Shown here: piece after piece, positions 11,227 through 21,853 of the stretch
Layout: each line of letters begins with the position of its first letter
Position numbering within the stretch: position 1 is the first letter of the stretch
Origin: Maratus speciosus
Taxonomy: Eukaryota; Arthropoda; Arachnida; Araneae; Salticidae
Length of the DNA stretch: 64,000 nucleotides
Assembly (NCBI GenBank): GCA_963932465.1
Contig: OZ010786.1
Location: forward strand, 445,086,619-445,150,618
Reading direction: 5' to 3'
Notes under the pieces: model-generated
Databases searched by the model: none
Told to the model about the DNA's origin: nothing
What the model saw: only the letters and a program-made list of their open reading frames with translations
Program-made: the position numbers and the translations under genes

Positions 11227-12129
11227 TATTGTGTGGCAATATATTTTGTTTCCTTTCCCCAGGCAGTTTAATTAATCTTACTTTTAAACATCTCTTATTT
11301 ATTTAATCTAACCTTTTCTGTTTTAAAATTACTGGTTTCATTTCCCATTTTCAGTTTAAGCAATGTTTTCATTTCATCACGCGATGTTTGGTAAATCGCA
11401 TTTTGCGATCCCCTCTGCGCCGTTTTGGCGATGTCGTCTCGCTCCTGTCTTTTCTTGGCGCGCTCTCACCGTTGTACGGCAACCCTTTAGCTGCCGCGTG
11501 TGAGTTTAAAAGCTTTCTTTCTCTCTCTCCTGGCAGTTCAGTCTAGTGCAGTTACTGGTATAGAGTAAAACGATTTGGCTCGCCGCACATTCCGTGGGCC
11601 TCGTGCTCCGGAAGTGCCGGAAGTCAATGCCGTAGTTTTGTTAAAGAATGTTTTTTTATAATGAGGTTAAGTCTTCTTTCCTAGAGACCTCTTCGTAGTA
11701 TTTTATTCAACTAGTTTGTAGCATATATTCACATAAATTATTGAAGATACTTTGTGAAAATCAAGACTGATTTATAGCCTCACAGATGCTTTATGATCAT
11801 CGGATGCCGAGCAGTGGACCCCACCTTTCACCTGCATACTCCAGTACTGAAAGAAATAAAGTCTTCCTTGTATAAAACAAGTATAAGTGTTGGTTTATTT
11901 AGTGCAAGAGTGGAGGTACTGTATCTTATTTCCTTTTTCCTTTCTCAGCTTGATCACCTACTAGGATCGGGTTATTCAGCTTCATTCACAGCACATAATT
12001 TATCGAGGCAACTGGACGATCGCGTTTATTCTAATGAATCCATTTCTAGTATGCAAAAGACAATAGGAGAACCTTTTTAGGAAATATTATAAGCACCCAT
12101 TAGAACAATCAATTAATCACTTCTTAATA
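11227..12129 (+). repeat. Right LTR, 903 bp
   Basis: Nearly identical to the left LTR and ends at the downstream GCATT. Length differences from the left LTR are explained by a nine-base deletion near 11620 and one extra CT pair in the CTCTCT run. Confidence 0.9.
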
Positions 12130-12535
12130 GCATTACAGTCATTTTGCACCATTAAAATAACAATAAATCCATGTTTTTTCATCACACCATGCTCTCACTT
12201 GTATTATTTGATTATTTCATTTCTTTAATGAAAAATTTATTCTTCAAAACACACATTAATGTTACTCAGCCTCATTCAAAACAAAAAAATTGGTATTATT
12301 TGTTACCAGCAAACACCAGTGCAGTGATTCCAAAACACTTGGAAAAGTAGATTGTAGTATCATATTACTATTGGCACTTATGTGTGCTAATTTTTGATTG
12401 CAAAATAATGCCTGAAAATTGAGATGTCCCAATGTGCCTCACCTTCAAATATATTAGAATGCATATTTTTCTTCCACAAAGGAATAAAGCACTGGTAACT
12501 AATCTTATAGAAGACATACTTTGTATTAATATTGA

Positions 12536-13522
12536 ATCAATACAAAAACCCTTAACGGGTTAAAAGTTTGACGCAGCACTTTACTTTATGGCTATATGAA
12601 TCTGAAATATGGGTCTTAAAAATTCTGATATCAAGTTTTAAGTGACGCTGTGCTATTAAAATGAATTTATATATATTTAATTTTTCTTTTTTGTTGTATT
12701 TATTTTTAATCAGTGATACTTTTTCATTCAAGATATGAGTTTTAAAAGATATGATATCAAAATTAAAGTGACGCTGTGATCTGACTTAGATTAGTTAAAA
12801 AATTACTTTACACATACTTGTGTTTTGTCTTCTGAAATATATTTAGAAATTGAAACATTTTTTTTTTCAATACACTATCAAATATGTCATACATTTTCTC
12901 AGCTGATGTTATGTATTAAATGTATTTAATTCAATAAATTTATTTATCTTTTGCGTCACGATATCCAGAACCATCTGTAAAACTTGTGTAAACGTTTATT
13001 TTGTGTCATAGTATCTAAACTAAGTAAATAGTATGCAAATAGATAGTGTGATGCAAAGAAAACATTTACACAAATTTTACCGATGGTTCTGGATATCGTG
13101 ACGCAAAAGATAAATAAATTTATTGAATTAAATACATTTAATACATAACATCAGCTGAGAAAATGTATGACATATTTGATAGTGTATTGAAAAAAAAAAA
13201 TGTTTCAATTTCTAAATATATTTCAGAAGACAAAACACAAGTATGTGTAAAGTAATTTTTTAACTAATCTAAGTCAGATCACAGCGTCACTTTAATTTTG
13301 ATATCATATCTTTTAAAACTCATATCTTGAATGAAAAAGTATCACTGATTAAAAATAAATACAACAAAAAAGAAAAATTAAATATATATAAATTCATTTT
13401 AATAGCACAGCGTCACTTAAAACTTGATATCAGAATTTTTAAGATCCATATTTCAGATTCATATAGCCATAAAGTAAAGTGCTGCGTCAAACTTTTAACC
13501 CGTTAAGGGTTTTTGTATTGAT
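12536..13522. repeat. Near-perfect 1-kb palindrome (foldback element)
   Basis: Arms of about 490 bases run inward from ATCAATACAAAAACCC (left) and GGGTTTTTGTATTGAT (right), centred near 13029 with a very short unpaired centre. Mismatches are few along the whole arm. GACGCTGTG-type blocks recur within each arm. It is probably a foldback transposon. Its right arm has a partial relative that ends at 15285. Confidence 0.9.
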
Positions 13523-13679
13523 ATCATTACTTTTTTGAGGTTTAGGATCAAAAGATTAAAAAAGTACACCTTCATAGATAAAATTGGATTAAATTTTCCT
13601 AGAAACAAAATAAACTTAATGAAATACCAAAATTTTAGAAAAAGTGCATGAAAAATAGAATACTTTTAATTCATATCTT

Positions 13680-13896
13680 GGTACTACTTGCGGATTCGCC
13701 CGGAGTCCGCCTTGTTTCTTTGTTGATCATCGCCGATGTTAAATTTATTTATTTGGATTTATTTATTTTATGTTATGTTTGCTGTTGTTTATATTATGTT
13801 TGTTGTTGTTATGTTATTAAATTAAGCATAAAGTGATTATAAATGACCAACAAAGAAACAAGATAGCGGACTCCGGGTGAATTCGCAAGTAGTTCC
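13680..13896. mobile_element. 217-bp MITE, GGWAC ends, 8-bp TSD
   Basis: Flanked by exact CATATCTT at 13672-13679 and 13897-13904. The ends GGTACTACTTGCG and CGCAAGTAGTTCC are inverted, and the repeat continues about 50 bases through GGAGTCCGC and TTGTTTCTTTGTTG. The terminal style matches 36059-36254. The duplication length suggests hAT. Confidence 0.88.
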
Positions 13897-14056
13897 CATA
13901 TCTTTTTAAACTCATACTTTGAATTTATGAGAGATATGAATGATAAAGCATCAATGATTAAACTTTTATACATCTTTTTAAATTGAACATAATTTTTGCA
14001 TATGCGATTATAAAAAAATAAAATGATGAAATATATACAGAGATTATAATTAATAG

Positions 14057-15156
14057 TAGGGATTGACCGAATACCGAATAGTTGATTCGGTATTCGGTGG
14101 TTCGGCATGTAAACTGAATATTCGGCTCCGGCCGAATACTTTTAAGTATTTGGCCGAATAATTGCAGATAAGTATTTTTTTAGAATTAGAAGAATTGTCT
14201 TTTACTTAGCAGTAGAATAGGCTAAACAATGAGGTTTAATATTATGTGCATGAGTTCAGAATTCAGCTTGCACTACAAAAAACAAGTCAAAGGCCATTTT
14301 TTATTTCAAAAAAACTTTTTCCTTCCTAAAATAGTCTACATAGGGGTGAAATCAAAACAACTGCCAACTAGAGAAGAAGAAAAAAGTAAGGAAGATGCAT
14401 CCCTTATTTAATTTTAATTACTTCTACATTAGTTTTTTTTTTAATTTAAATTTATTTAATATGTATTTTCTTTAATATACACATCAAATAAGTATATTAG
14501 AGTTCATATCTGTATATCTAAGGTTATTAAAGAAAATACACACATCCAATAAGTATACTCCAATGCTTATCCTATAGCTTTTATAACCGTTATATCAAAA
14601 TCGTTCAAATTTGTAATCTTCATCACCACAGTGTTAAAATATTAATCAAAATATAAATATCTATCAATAATTTGATAGAAAATAGTTAAATGTACAAATT
14701 GATATGATACTTTTTGTATTTTGAGAACATTCCTATTCAATATGTTTATAATTAGACAGTCAGTAAATCAGCTTATTAACAACATTGTTTCTTTTTATTT
14801 GAATGAACTTTTGTTATTCTGGTAGTCCTTATCCTTAATAATAGCCTGCATAGTTTAATACTTTCATAGGTTATTTTTGGGTATTGACTAGTGATAAAAT
14901 AATAAAAAGTGATGGGTTAATAAATTTGTGAGTAGAAAGTCATTAAATTTTTTATTAATTAGATTTAAGAATAAAAATGTAACTGAATTAAATTATTGAG
15001 AATTTCATTTCAATTAAAGTTTATTAAAAAAGCTAGTATATGCAAAAATGCGTATTAAAAATTTTCAAGTATTCGGTCGCCGAATACCGAATATTCGGCG
15101 TACACTTCGACCGAAGCTTCGGTATTCGGCAAAATTGCTGCTTCGGTCAATCCCTA
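14057..15156. mobile_element. hAT-like element with ATTCGG/CCGAAT subterminal arrays
   Basis: Flanked by exact ATTAATAG at 14049-14056 and 15157-15164. The ends TAGGGATTGACCGAA and TTCGGTCAATCCCTA are perfect inverted repeats. The outer 110 bases at each end are dense in ATTCGG and CCGAAT in both orientations; the middle is AT-rich and non-coding. It belongs with 18329-19596 and 33641-35283. Confidence 0.9.
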
Positions 15157-15293
15157 ATTAATAGCATAGCGTCACTCAAAATTTGATATCATTATTTTTA
15201 AGTTCCATATTTAAAATTCTTAGAGAATAAGATAAAGTGCTGCATCACTAACTTTTAACCCATTAAGGGTTTTTGTATTGATACTACTACTTA

Positions 15294-15679
15294 CAGGGAT
15301 GGGGAATTTTCAGAAAATCTTACCAAACAAAGATTTATTTTATGAGCCAACAAGATACAACGTACAGTTCAAAAACAATGAGAAAACACACAGCAAAAAT
15401 AGTTTACACTGTTACTAAGAAATTGTTACTATAGTAGTCACTGTAACTAAGAAATTATTAATTGTTATTAAAAAATATATACAACAGAGGAAAGTTTAGT
15501 ATAAGATAGAACTTAGCACTATCGAAGTAAATTTGAAAAATATAACCAACTATTAAAAAAATGTTTTTGCCAGACCTTATATAGCCTGCAGTATTTTCAA
15601 AGATTGCCTAAAAATCCACTCGCCCTGCGAGGAAAGGTACTCGCCAGTGGCAAGCAAAATGATATATTTCCCATTCCTG
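15294..15679. mobile_element. 386-bp hAT-like MITE, copy A
   Basis: The ends CAGGGATGGGGAATTT and ATTTCCCATTCCTG are inverted. Flanking octamers ACTACTTA and ACTATTTA match at 7 of 8 bases. The interior includes ACTCGCC and GCCAGTGGC phrases near the right end, shared with copy B at 21456-21845. Confidence 0.85.
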
Positions 15680-15687
15680 ACTATTTA

Positions 15688-16825
15688 AAGTGTTTTCAAC
15701 TGGTTATAATTGCAAAAGAAGATCTTTAACATTATAAAGATTATAGTCTGATAATTTCAAAGAAATGTTAATAGTGTATTAATAATTTTAGTATAATGGC
15801 TGTGGTTATTGATAAAAGTTTCAAAACAAGTTATCTGACTGTTCTAGTAAAAGTTGCAAGGTAAGAGTAGTGTAAAATGATCATTGCATTCTTTTAACCA
15901 AGCATATACAGCATGGTAATTGTGAAAGTACTTTTGTATTTCAATGACATGTTTTGTAATTGTTTGTGGAGTTATATTGTCACCTAGAAGATTTAACCAA
16001 TGAGTAGAGCAACCATATGCTTTAAGTATCAGTATCTCTTCATTCTTGCCTCATGTAGTTAAAATAAAATCCTTAAAACCCTGTTTTAAAATACTAGTAT
16101 AATTTTTGCCAGCAACAAAAATTGTGACAAAAGGTATTTTTGATGTGATGGTCTTTTCCACTTCAGCACAAATTGGCCATCAATGGTTGAAGTTCACAAT
16201 AATTTTCAGAAACAGATAGGTGAAATTTGTGATATTTACTTTTGCTAAGCAACGTAGATTATAGAAAATTGCAGACAATGGATGCACATATTATTAGTGA
16301 CATTTTAGATACCGTGTCCTTGCACCATTTAAAAAAATAAAAAGCTAAACGTAACTAGAGATGAAAAAGCTGTATTTTATTTGGCGATAGATAATATTTT
16401 TTAATTGCCATGCGGCAGGGTTGGCCTTTTATGACTCATTCGAGACAAATTATTAATAATCTAAAATATTTCTATAGCAACAGTAAAAAAGTCTTAAAGA
16501 TTCACTAGATGGAACCCGTCAAAACTTGATGGCACCAAACAAAAAAGTCTAACTCTTTAAAATGTTATTTACTGACATAACAACATCAATAAATCTCTCA
16601 TTATTTGGTACTAATTTCATATAAAATACATTCATATCTACTACGATCATAAAATCCTTATTAGAATCGGTAGATAATAAACTATGTAGTGCATACAAAT
16701 GCATTTTGTGTGCACTAATGTTAGATAATGACGAAAATGTATTGTACAATATTATCGGTATCATTACATCGGTACAATATTATCGGTACATAGATATTGG
16801 TATCATGCTGATCGATGGCAAAGCA
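15688..16825. other. Gene-free AT-rich sequence
   Basis: No exon, repeat boundary or RNA gene is recognised. Short ORFs near 16549-16970 lack any family signature. Confidence 0.5.
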
Positions 16826-16909
16826 CTTTTAAGTAGGGATGGGCAATGTCTAGAATTAAATATCATGATAAATCAGCATCTTTATATCATATTCCGATAT
16901 ATCGATTTA

Positions 16910-17850
16910 GGAAAGTGCCCCCCGGGGAGGGGAGCAAAGTGGTGGGCGGAGCACTGGAAGTGCATAAAATGATTAAGCAGTCACAGGCCTTTCCAACGAT
17001 GTCACATAACGGGTGTCGGCAAAATTTAGGAAAGTGCCCCCCATGGGGGAAAAGTGGTGAGCGGTGCACCGGAGGGCCATAAAATGATTAAGCGGTCACA
17101 GGCCTTTGCAACGATATGTCTTATGAGGGGTGATGGCAAAATATACAAAAAGACCCTCCCTCGGAGGGGGGGGGGGAGGGACAAGTGGGGAGAGGGACCC
17201 TGATGGTGCATAACATGAATAAGCAGTCACAGGCCTTTCCAATGATGTCACATGATGGGTGTCAGCAAAATTTAGAAAAGTGCCCCCCCAGGGGTGTCCA
17301 AGTGGTGGGCGATGCACCGGAAGGCCATAAAATGATTAAGCGGTCACTGGCCTTTGCAACGATGTCACATGAGGGGTGACGGTAAAACTTAGAAAAAAGC
17401 CCTCCCGCAAGGGGGGGACATTTGGGGAGAGGAATGCTGAAGGTGCATAACATGAATAAATGGTCACATGATGAGTGTCGGCAAAATTTAGGAAAGTGCC
17501 ACCTTGGGGGGCAAAGTGGTGGGCGGAGCACCGGAAATGCATAAAATGATCAAGCGGTCACAGGTCTTTGCAAGATACGTCACATAAGGGGGGGGGGCAA
17601 AATTTAGAAAAGGCCCTCCCATGGGGGGGATAGGGATACTGGAGGGGCATAACATGAATAAGCGGCAACAGGCCATTCCAATGATATGTCACATGAGGGG
17701 TCTCGGTAAAATTTAGAAAAGTGCCCCCCAGACGTGGAAGTGGGGGGTGGTCACCGGAGGTGCATAACATGAATAAGTGGTCACAGGCCTTTCCAATGAT
17801 ATGCCACATGAGGGGTCTCGGCCAAAGTTAGAAAAGTGGCCCTGAGGACC
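16910..17850 (+). repeat. Eight-unit, about 115-bp GC-rich minisatellite
   Basis: Each unit runs roughly AAATTTAGGAAAGTGCCCC, a G-rich stretch, GTGGTGGGCGGAGCACCGGA, a CATAAAATGATTAAG or CATAACATGAATAAG block, then CGGTCACAGGCCTTT and TGTCACATGAGGGGT. The GGTCACAGGCC block recurs near 16979, 17093, 17223, 17340, 17458 (truncated), 17554, 17661 and 17777. The two block variants occur in the order A A B A B A B B. Composition is far more GC-rich than the flanks. Overlapping ORFs here on both strands reflect low stop density, not genes. Confidence 0.85.
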
Positions 17851-18149
17851 CAGCTATATAATTATTATTTCATTTGTCTAATTAAATCCACTGTTGCAAA
17901 TAAAATGTTATATTTCATTTCTTTATCGTCCTGATTCACACATTGTTCGATAACAAAGAGCAAATATTCATCAACATCGCTGAAATCTAAATACCATAAT
18001 GAAATGAAAGACATGGTGTCTGAAGCATAAAACGCATATGCTCAGAGATTCAGCTTATACCGTCAATACCATAAATATATATATGTATCATCTGATGTCA
18101 GTGATCACACAGAAAACTGCATGTACGATACTTATCACCCACCAAAACG

Positions 18150-18320
18150 AAATCACATACCATTAGTATCATGAACATGGAACCCGAGGAGTCGGTATTT
18201 AATATCACAATTTAGACTGGCAGAAGTCGCACCGTTAATATCAAGAATACTGAAACCGAGGAATTGGTATTTTTAATACCACGGTTTAGACTTGAGAGGA
18301 GACACTCCGTTAGTATCATA
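18150..18320 (+). repeat. About 70-bp tandem repeat with GGTATTTAATACC core
   Basis: Units contain an ATTAGTATCAT-like start, GGTATTT.AATACCACGG and TTTAGACT. Two to three units lie here, and the array resumes at 19605-19680 beyond the nested hAT-like element, whose target octamer ATAATCGG falls in a unit. Confidence 0.65.
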
Positions 18321-18328
18321 ATAATCGG

Positions 18329-19069
18329 TAGGGATGTAACGAATATTCGGCCACTATTCGGTATTCGGCCCTTTTGCCGAATATTCGGCCGGCCGAATAT
18401 TGAACAGATATTCGGCCGAATACCTGTGGCCGAATAGTGGGGCATTTGACCGAATACTGTAGCCGAATAGTGGCATATTTGGCCGAATATTTTAAGATAT
18501 TTGGTTAGATATGTTCCAGAAAATCAAAACGAAATATGATTTTAAATATTTTCGACAAACAATATTAAAAAATTATACCTAAATACATTAATTATTATAG
18601 GTCAAAACTGGGAAATTTCATTAGCGGCCACTGGCCGGTAGAACTAGTTTTTTAAGTGGCTACTTTTTTATTTAAAAGTACTAAACAGTAAAATTTCTAT
18701 AAGTATTCATCTAAATGTGAATAGCAGAAATAAATATGTTAATATAAATATATTGGAACCAAAAAAAGTGGAATCCTTGATGAAATGCAAGAAAATTTTA
18801 TTCTCTCCTTGTAAAAAAGTGGCCGCTGATAGACGATATTTCACTGGCCACTTTTTCTCATTTACTGGCCCTGTGGCCGGTGGCTAGTGCTAATTTTGAC
18901 CTTTATTAATTATTATAAGAAAAAGATCTCATTCTGAAATATGGGGTGGAGGAAGTATAATGAGGGGCTTGTTAATTTTGAGAGAAAGAAAAGAGAAAAG
19001 TATATCTTGGTAGCAGAAAAGAATATATAATATTTTAATGGAATGAATAATTATATTTTAAGAAAATAA

Positions 19070-19100
<31 letters not shown>

Positions 19101-19596
19101 GACATACAGAGTGTAAATTTACTAAGTTTAAGTTGCATGAAAAAGCATATAAAAAGACAGAGGACACATGCAAGTTCTTACTTTTAGGGGGTGAAAGGAT
19201 TTTACTAAAATAAAAAAGTTTCATTTGTACAGAGGTAATGAGTTCTATTTTAGATAGTATATATATATATAAATTACTAGAACTATCTATGGATTAAATA
19301 AAAAATTATGAATTAAATTATTATTTACATATTTAAAAGTCATATGTTATCTTTAAAGTATTTTTTAAGACATTTAAAGTATAACAAAAAATACATTCAG
19401 CTGTTATGATTTTTGAAAACTCAAACAAAAAATTAATTTCAATTAGTCCTTAATTTAATTTTTTATTTTAAAATTGAAAAAAAAATTAAACAATTAAAAT
19501 AAAAGTCACTTATATTAAAGTCAGTATTCGGCCTAAAACTTGGCCGAATATTCGGTATTCGGCTATTCGGCCAAATCACTATTCGTTACATCACTA
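18329..19596. mobile_element. hAT-like element with ATTCGGCC/GGCCGAAT arrays (nested)
   Basis: Flanked by exact ATAATCGG at 18321-18328 and 19597-19604. The ends TAGGGATGTAACGAAT and ATTCGTTACATCACTA are inverted with one mismatch. About 12 ATTCGG or CCGAAT words crowd the left 170 bases and several crowd the right 80. The interior is AT-rich with a T run at 19072-19100 and no transposase. Confidence 0.9.
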
Positions 19597-19821
19597 ATAA
19601 TCGGAACAGACGATTCAGTATTTAATACCACGGTTTAGACTGGGTCGAATCTGAAGAAGTGCTGCTTAATGTTGCGGTTTAATGAAGAACCACGATAATC
19701 ACGGTTTACATCACGATTATGATATTCATGATATACCGTTTTGTAAGGTTTTTTAATATCGTTATCCCAATTACCATTTTATATCAATTTTATCAATATA
19801 TCGCCCAGCTCTACTTTTAAG

Positions 19822-20490
19822 TTATTTGCATTAAAGTACATACAGATTTTTACCACAGAAAACAGCGAATGCTTACATGCATAAATATATAAATACATTG
19901 GCCCAGAAGCAGAATTTTCTGCGTCAGTCTGCAGCAAACAAAAATTTATCTGTGACCCAATAAGCCTACTATCATAAGAAATAACAGAAACACTTAAAGT
20001 AAGCAAAATTTCCATTTATAAAGAATATATATAATATAAGGATACAACAAATACCATAAATCTATAGACTTAAAGCAAATTTCAGCTATTTTTTAAGCCC
20101 AGCATTTATTTTTAAGTTGGTGGATTAATCTGCAAGGTTTAAAATAATCTGCAGCGCCCGCTTCCGTGCTGCACTGTTTCTGCTACTGGGTTGATTGGAA
20201 TATATATATATATATATATTTTAAACCCTCCGAGCATCTTGAAGGCATTCCGGCATTTTCATAAAAATGCTTATAAAAATAATTTTAATTAAAATTTTCT
20301 TTTCCTGTTTGTTTCTAAAATACACTTCATGCTCCTTTATTTGATAGATATCTTGAAATACAATTCTGCTGAAAATATTTTTGTCTACAACAGATTAAAG
20401 TTGTTTTTGGGAAACAGAAAAATATGCTCAAACCGCTCAGAGAGTTAAAATATATCTTAATTTATTTCTGAGTAATATTGTACTGAGTAC
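19822..20490. other. Gene-free sequence with a short shared motif
   Basis: No exon is seen. GTGCTGCACTGTTTCTGC at 20166, continuing TACTGGG, recurs with one change at 26357-26381, which suggests an old dispersed repeat. A TA microsatellite lies near 20202-20219. Confidence 0.4.
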
Positions 20491-20866
20491 TGTTTCGGCC
20501 AGGTGTCATGAACTGTGCAAATACCGAATAAAAAAAAAAAAAAAAAAAAAAAACTTGTGCACACATAAATGCACTCGCATATTAAAGTATAAATTTTTTA
20601 AATATAAATCAGTGTTGATTTCACCCCCCCCCCCCCCCAGAAGATTTGAGATTTTGTGTTTTCAATGGTCAAAAAGTGCAATCCCTCCTGGAGAAAAGTG
20701 TCTGAATTCAACACTGATATAAACAATGATTAAAGTGATGACCTGTAATATGCAAAATGCTTAAAAACAAACAGTGTCGATTAATTTTCTTGTTTATACA
20801 GTACATACAGTGTTTAGTTTTGCTTGCTACTTTTTCGGCCAAATGTCACGCACTCTGCAAATACAC

Positions 20867-20902
<36 letters not shown>

Positions 20903-20957
20903 CTGGTGCACACATATGTGCACTTGCATATTAATGTATACATTTTAAAAATATAAA
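20491..20957 (+). repeat. Direct-repeat pair with A-runs, 340 bp apart
   Basis: Copies at about 20491-20609 and 20831-20957 share TTTCGGCCA, TGCAAATAC, a run of 22-30 A, then TGTGCAC/GGTGCACACAT and CACTYGCATATTAA. A 107-bp MITE lies between them. Confidence 0.7.
20610..20716. mobile_element. 107-bp hAT-like MITE with a poly-C tract
   Basis: The ends CAGTGTTGATTTC and GAATTCAACACTG are inverted with one mismatch. Flanks ATATAAAT and ATATAAAC agree at 7 of 8 bases. The left interior is a run of about 16 C. It is among the smallest elements here. Confidence 0.7.
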
Positions 20958-21455
20958 CAATCAGTCAAGAAACAGTACAAAGTCTCTTAATTTTTAATCT
21001 GCATTACAACAGTTCTTTAATTATGTTAGCTTACTTATCATAGAGTACTTTTTTAAATACACGACTTGATTAAAATGTTTTGCATTACAGTTTAATTGCT
21101 ACAAACCTACAAACTGGTTAATTTATTTAATAGAAAACTTACCAATTGCTGAATAATGATCACCATCTTGCTGGGAAAAAAATAGTGTAACCAGTTTTGT
21201 GCTTCACACACTAATTGAGGAAGCATGTAAAACAATTTACTACACTAACTGAAAGATATCTGCATTAGAGTCCTGCATCAGATCGGGTTACTTGCTTTTA
21301 CCCGAACCGACTCTTGGTTCGGATCGGATCAATAGTAGATTTTTTGTTGCAGGCCGGGTTCACTTTCATTGTTTCGGTTTGGGTTTTGACTCTAATTGGT
21401 CGACCTGAATTTCAAATGATATCCAAAGTATTTTTTCAGGTTGAAGATCTATGTA

Positions 21456-21845
21456 CAGGGGTGGGGAATTTCTAGAAAATCTTACCAGCCAAGGATTTAT
21501 TTCACCAGCCAGTAAAATGCAATCTACAGTTGAAAATTTTTATGACAAAATTATGCAACTCAAAAATAGTTGGTTACTATTACTATAATGCATTCTCATA
21601 TTTTTCTTCCCTATAAATTTTAAAAAAATAAACAAGAGATTAAAGTTTAATATAAAATAGAACTTAGTACCATGTTTACATCGCAATAATTAGGAAAGTT
21701 GAAAAATATAGCTAACTAATAAAAAAAAAAGTTTTCGGTATATCTCTATAGTTTGCAGTTTTCAAAAACTACCTAAAAATTCACTCGCCCTGTTAGAAAA
21801 TTCACTCGCCAATGGCGAGTAAAATGATGCATTTCCCTACCCCTG
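21456..21845. mobile_element. 390-bp hAT-like MITE, copy B
   Basis: The ends CAGGGGTGGGGAATTT and ATTTCCCTACCCCTG are inverted. An exact 8-bp duplication, TCTATGTA, flanks it (21448-21455, 21846-21853). It is the same family as 15294-15679, with conserved CTTACCA near the left and CACTCGCC near the right. The surrounding 21268-22130 region has CGGGTT/AACCCG-rich ends but no clean boundary. Confidence 0.88.
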
Positions 21846-21853
21846 TCTATGTA

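Larger units (their letters stand above)
6389..12129 (+). mobile_element. Non-autonomous LTR retrotransposon, no gag-pol
   Basis: Two direct repeats of 910 and 903 bases bound a 3.9-kb interior. The whole is flanked by GCATT at 6384-6388 and 12130-12134, a 5-bp duplication typical of LTR integrases. The LTR ends are TATTGTG and CTTAATA. A primer-site-like TGGTGCTAGTGCC starts three bases after the left LTR. The interior has no recognisable gag, protease, RT or integrase frame and is AT-rich with degenerate repeats. It must have been copied by a partner element in trans. By eye the LTRs differ at roughly seven substitutions and two indels, suggesting a young insertion. Confidence 0.9.
13650..15285. 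mobile_element. Second copy of the foldback arm, interrupted by two MITEs
   Basis: Sequence around 13650-13679, 13897-14056 and 15157-15285 together matches the palindrome's right arm: CATATCTT..AAACTCATA, GCATAGCGTCACT, and the end CCCATTAAGGGTTTTTGTAT. The match is broken at 13680-13896 and 14057-15156 by younger insertions with their own target duplications. The left arm is not apparent, so the copy is partial. Confidence 0.7.
16834..19813. mobile_element. 2.98-kb hAT-like element carrying satellites and a nested element
   Basis: Flanked by exact CTTTTAAG at 16826-16833 and 19814-19821. The ends TAGGGATGGGC and GCCCAGCTCTA are inverted, and both termini are rich in ATATCGAT/ATATCG-like sequence. 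The contents are a G/C-rich minisatellite, a second tandem repeat with GGTATTTAATACCACGG, and the 18329-19596 element inserted into that repeat. No transposase was found. Confidence 0.87.

Noticed and set aside
16846..17809. Many overlapping open frames on both strands.
   Set aside because: They are a by-product of the GC-rich minisatellite, which lacks stop codons; the peptides are just repeat translations.
16910..17850. CRISPR-like array.
   Set aside because: Units are long and contiguous with no unique spacers; it is a minisatellite in a eukaryotic genome.
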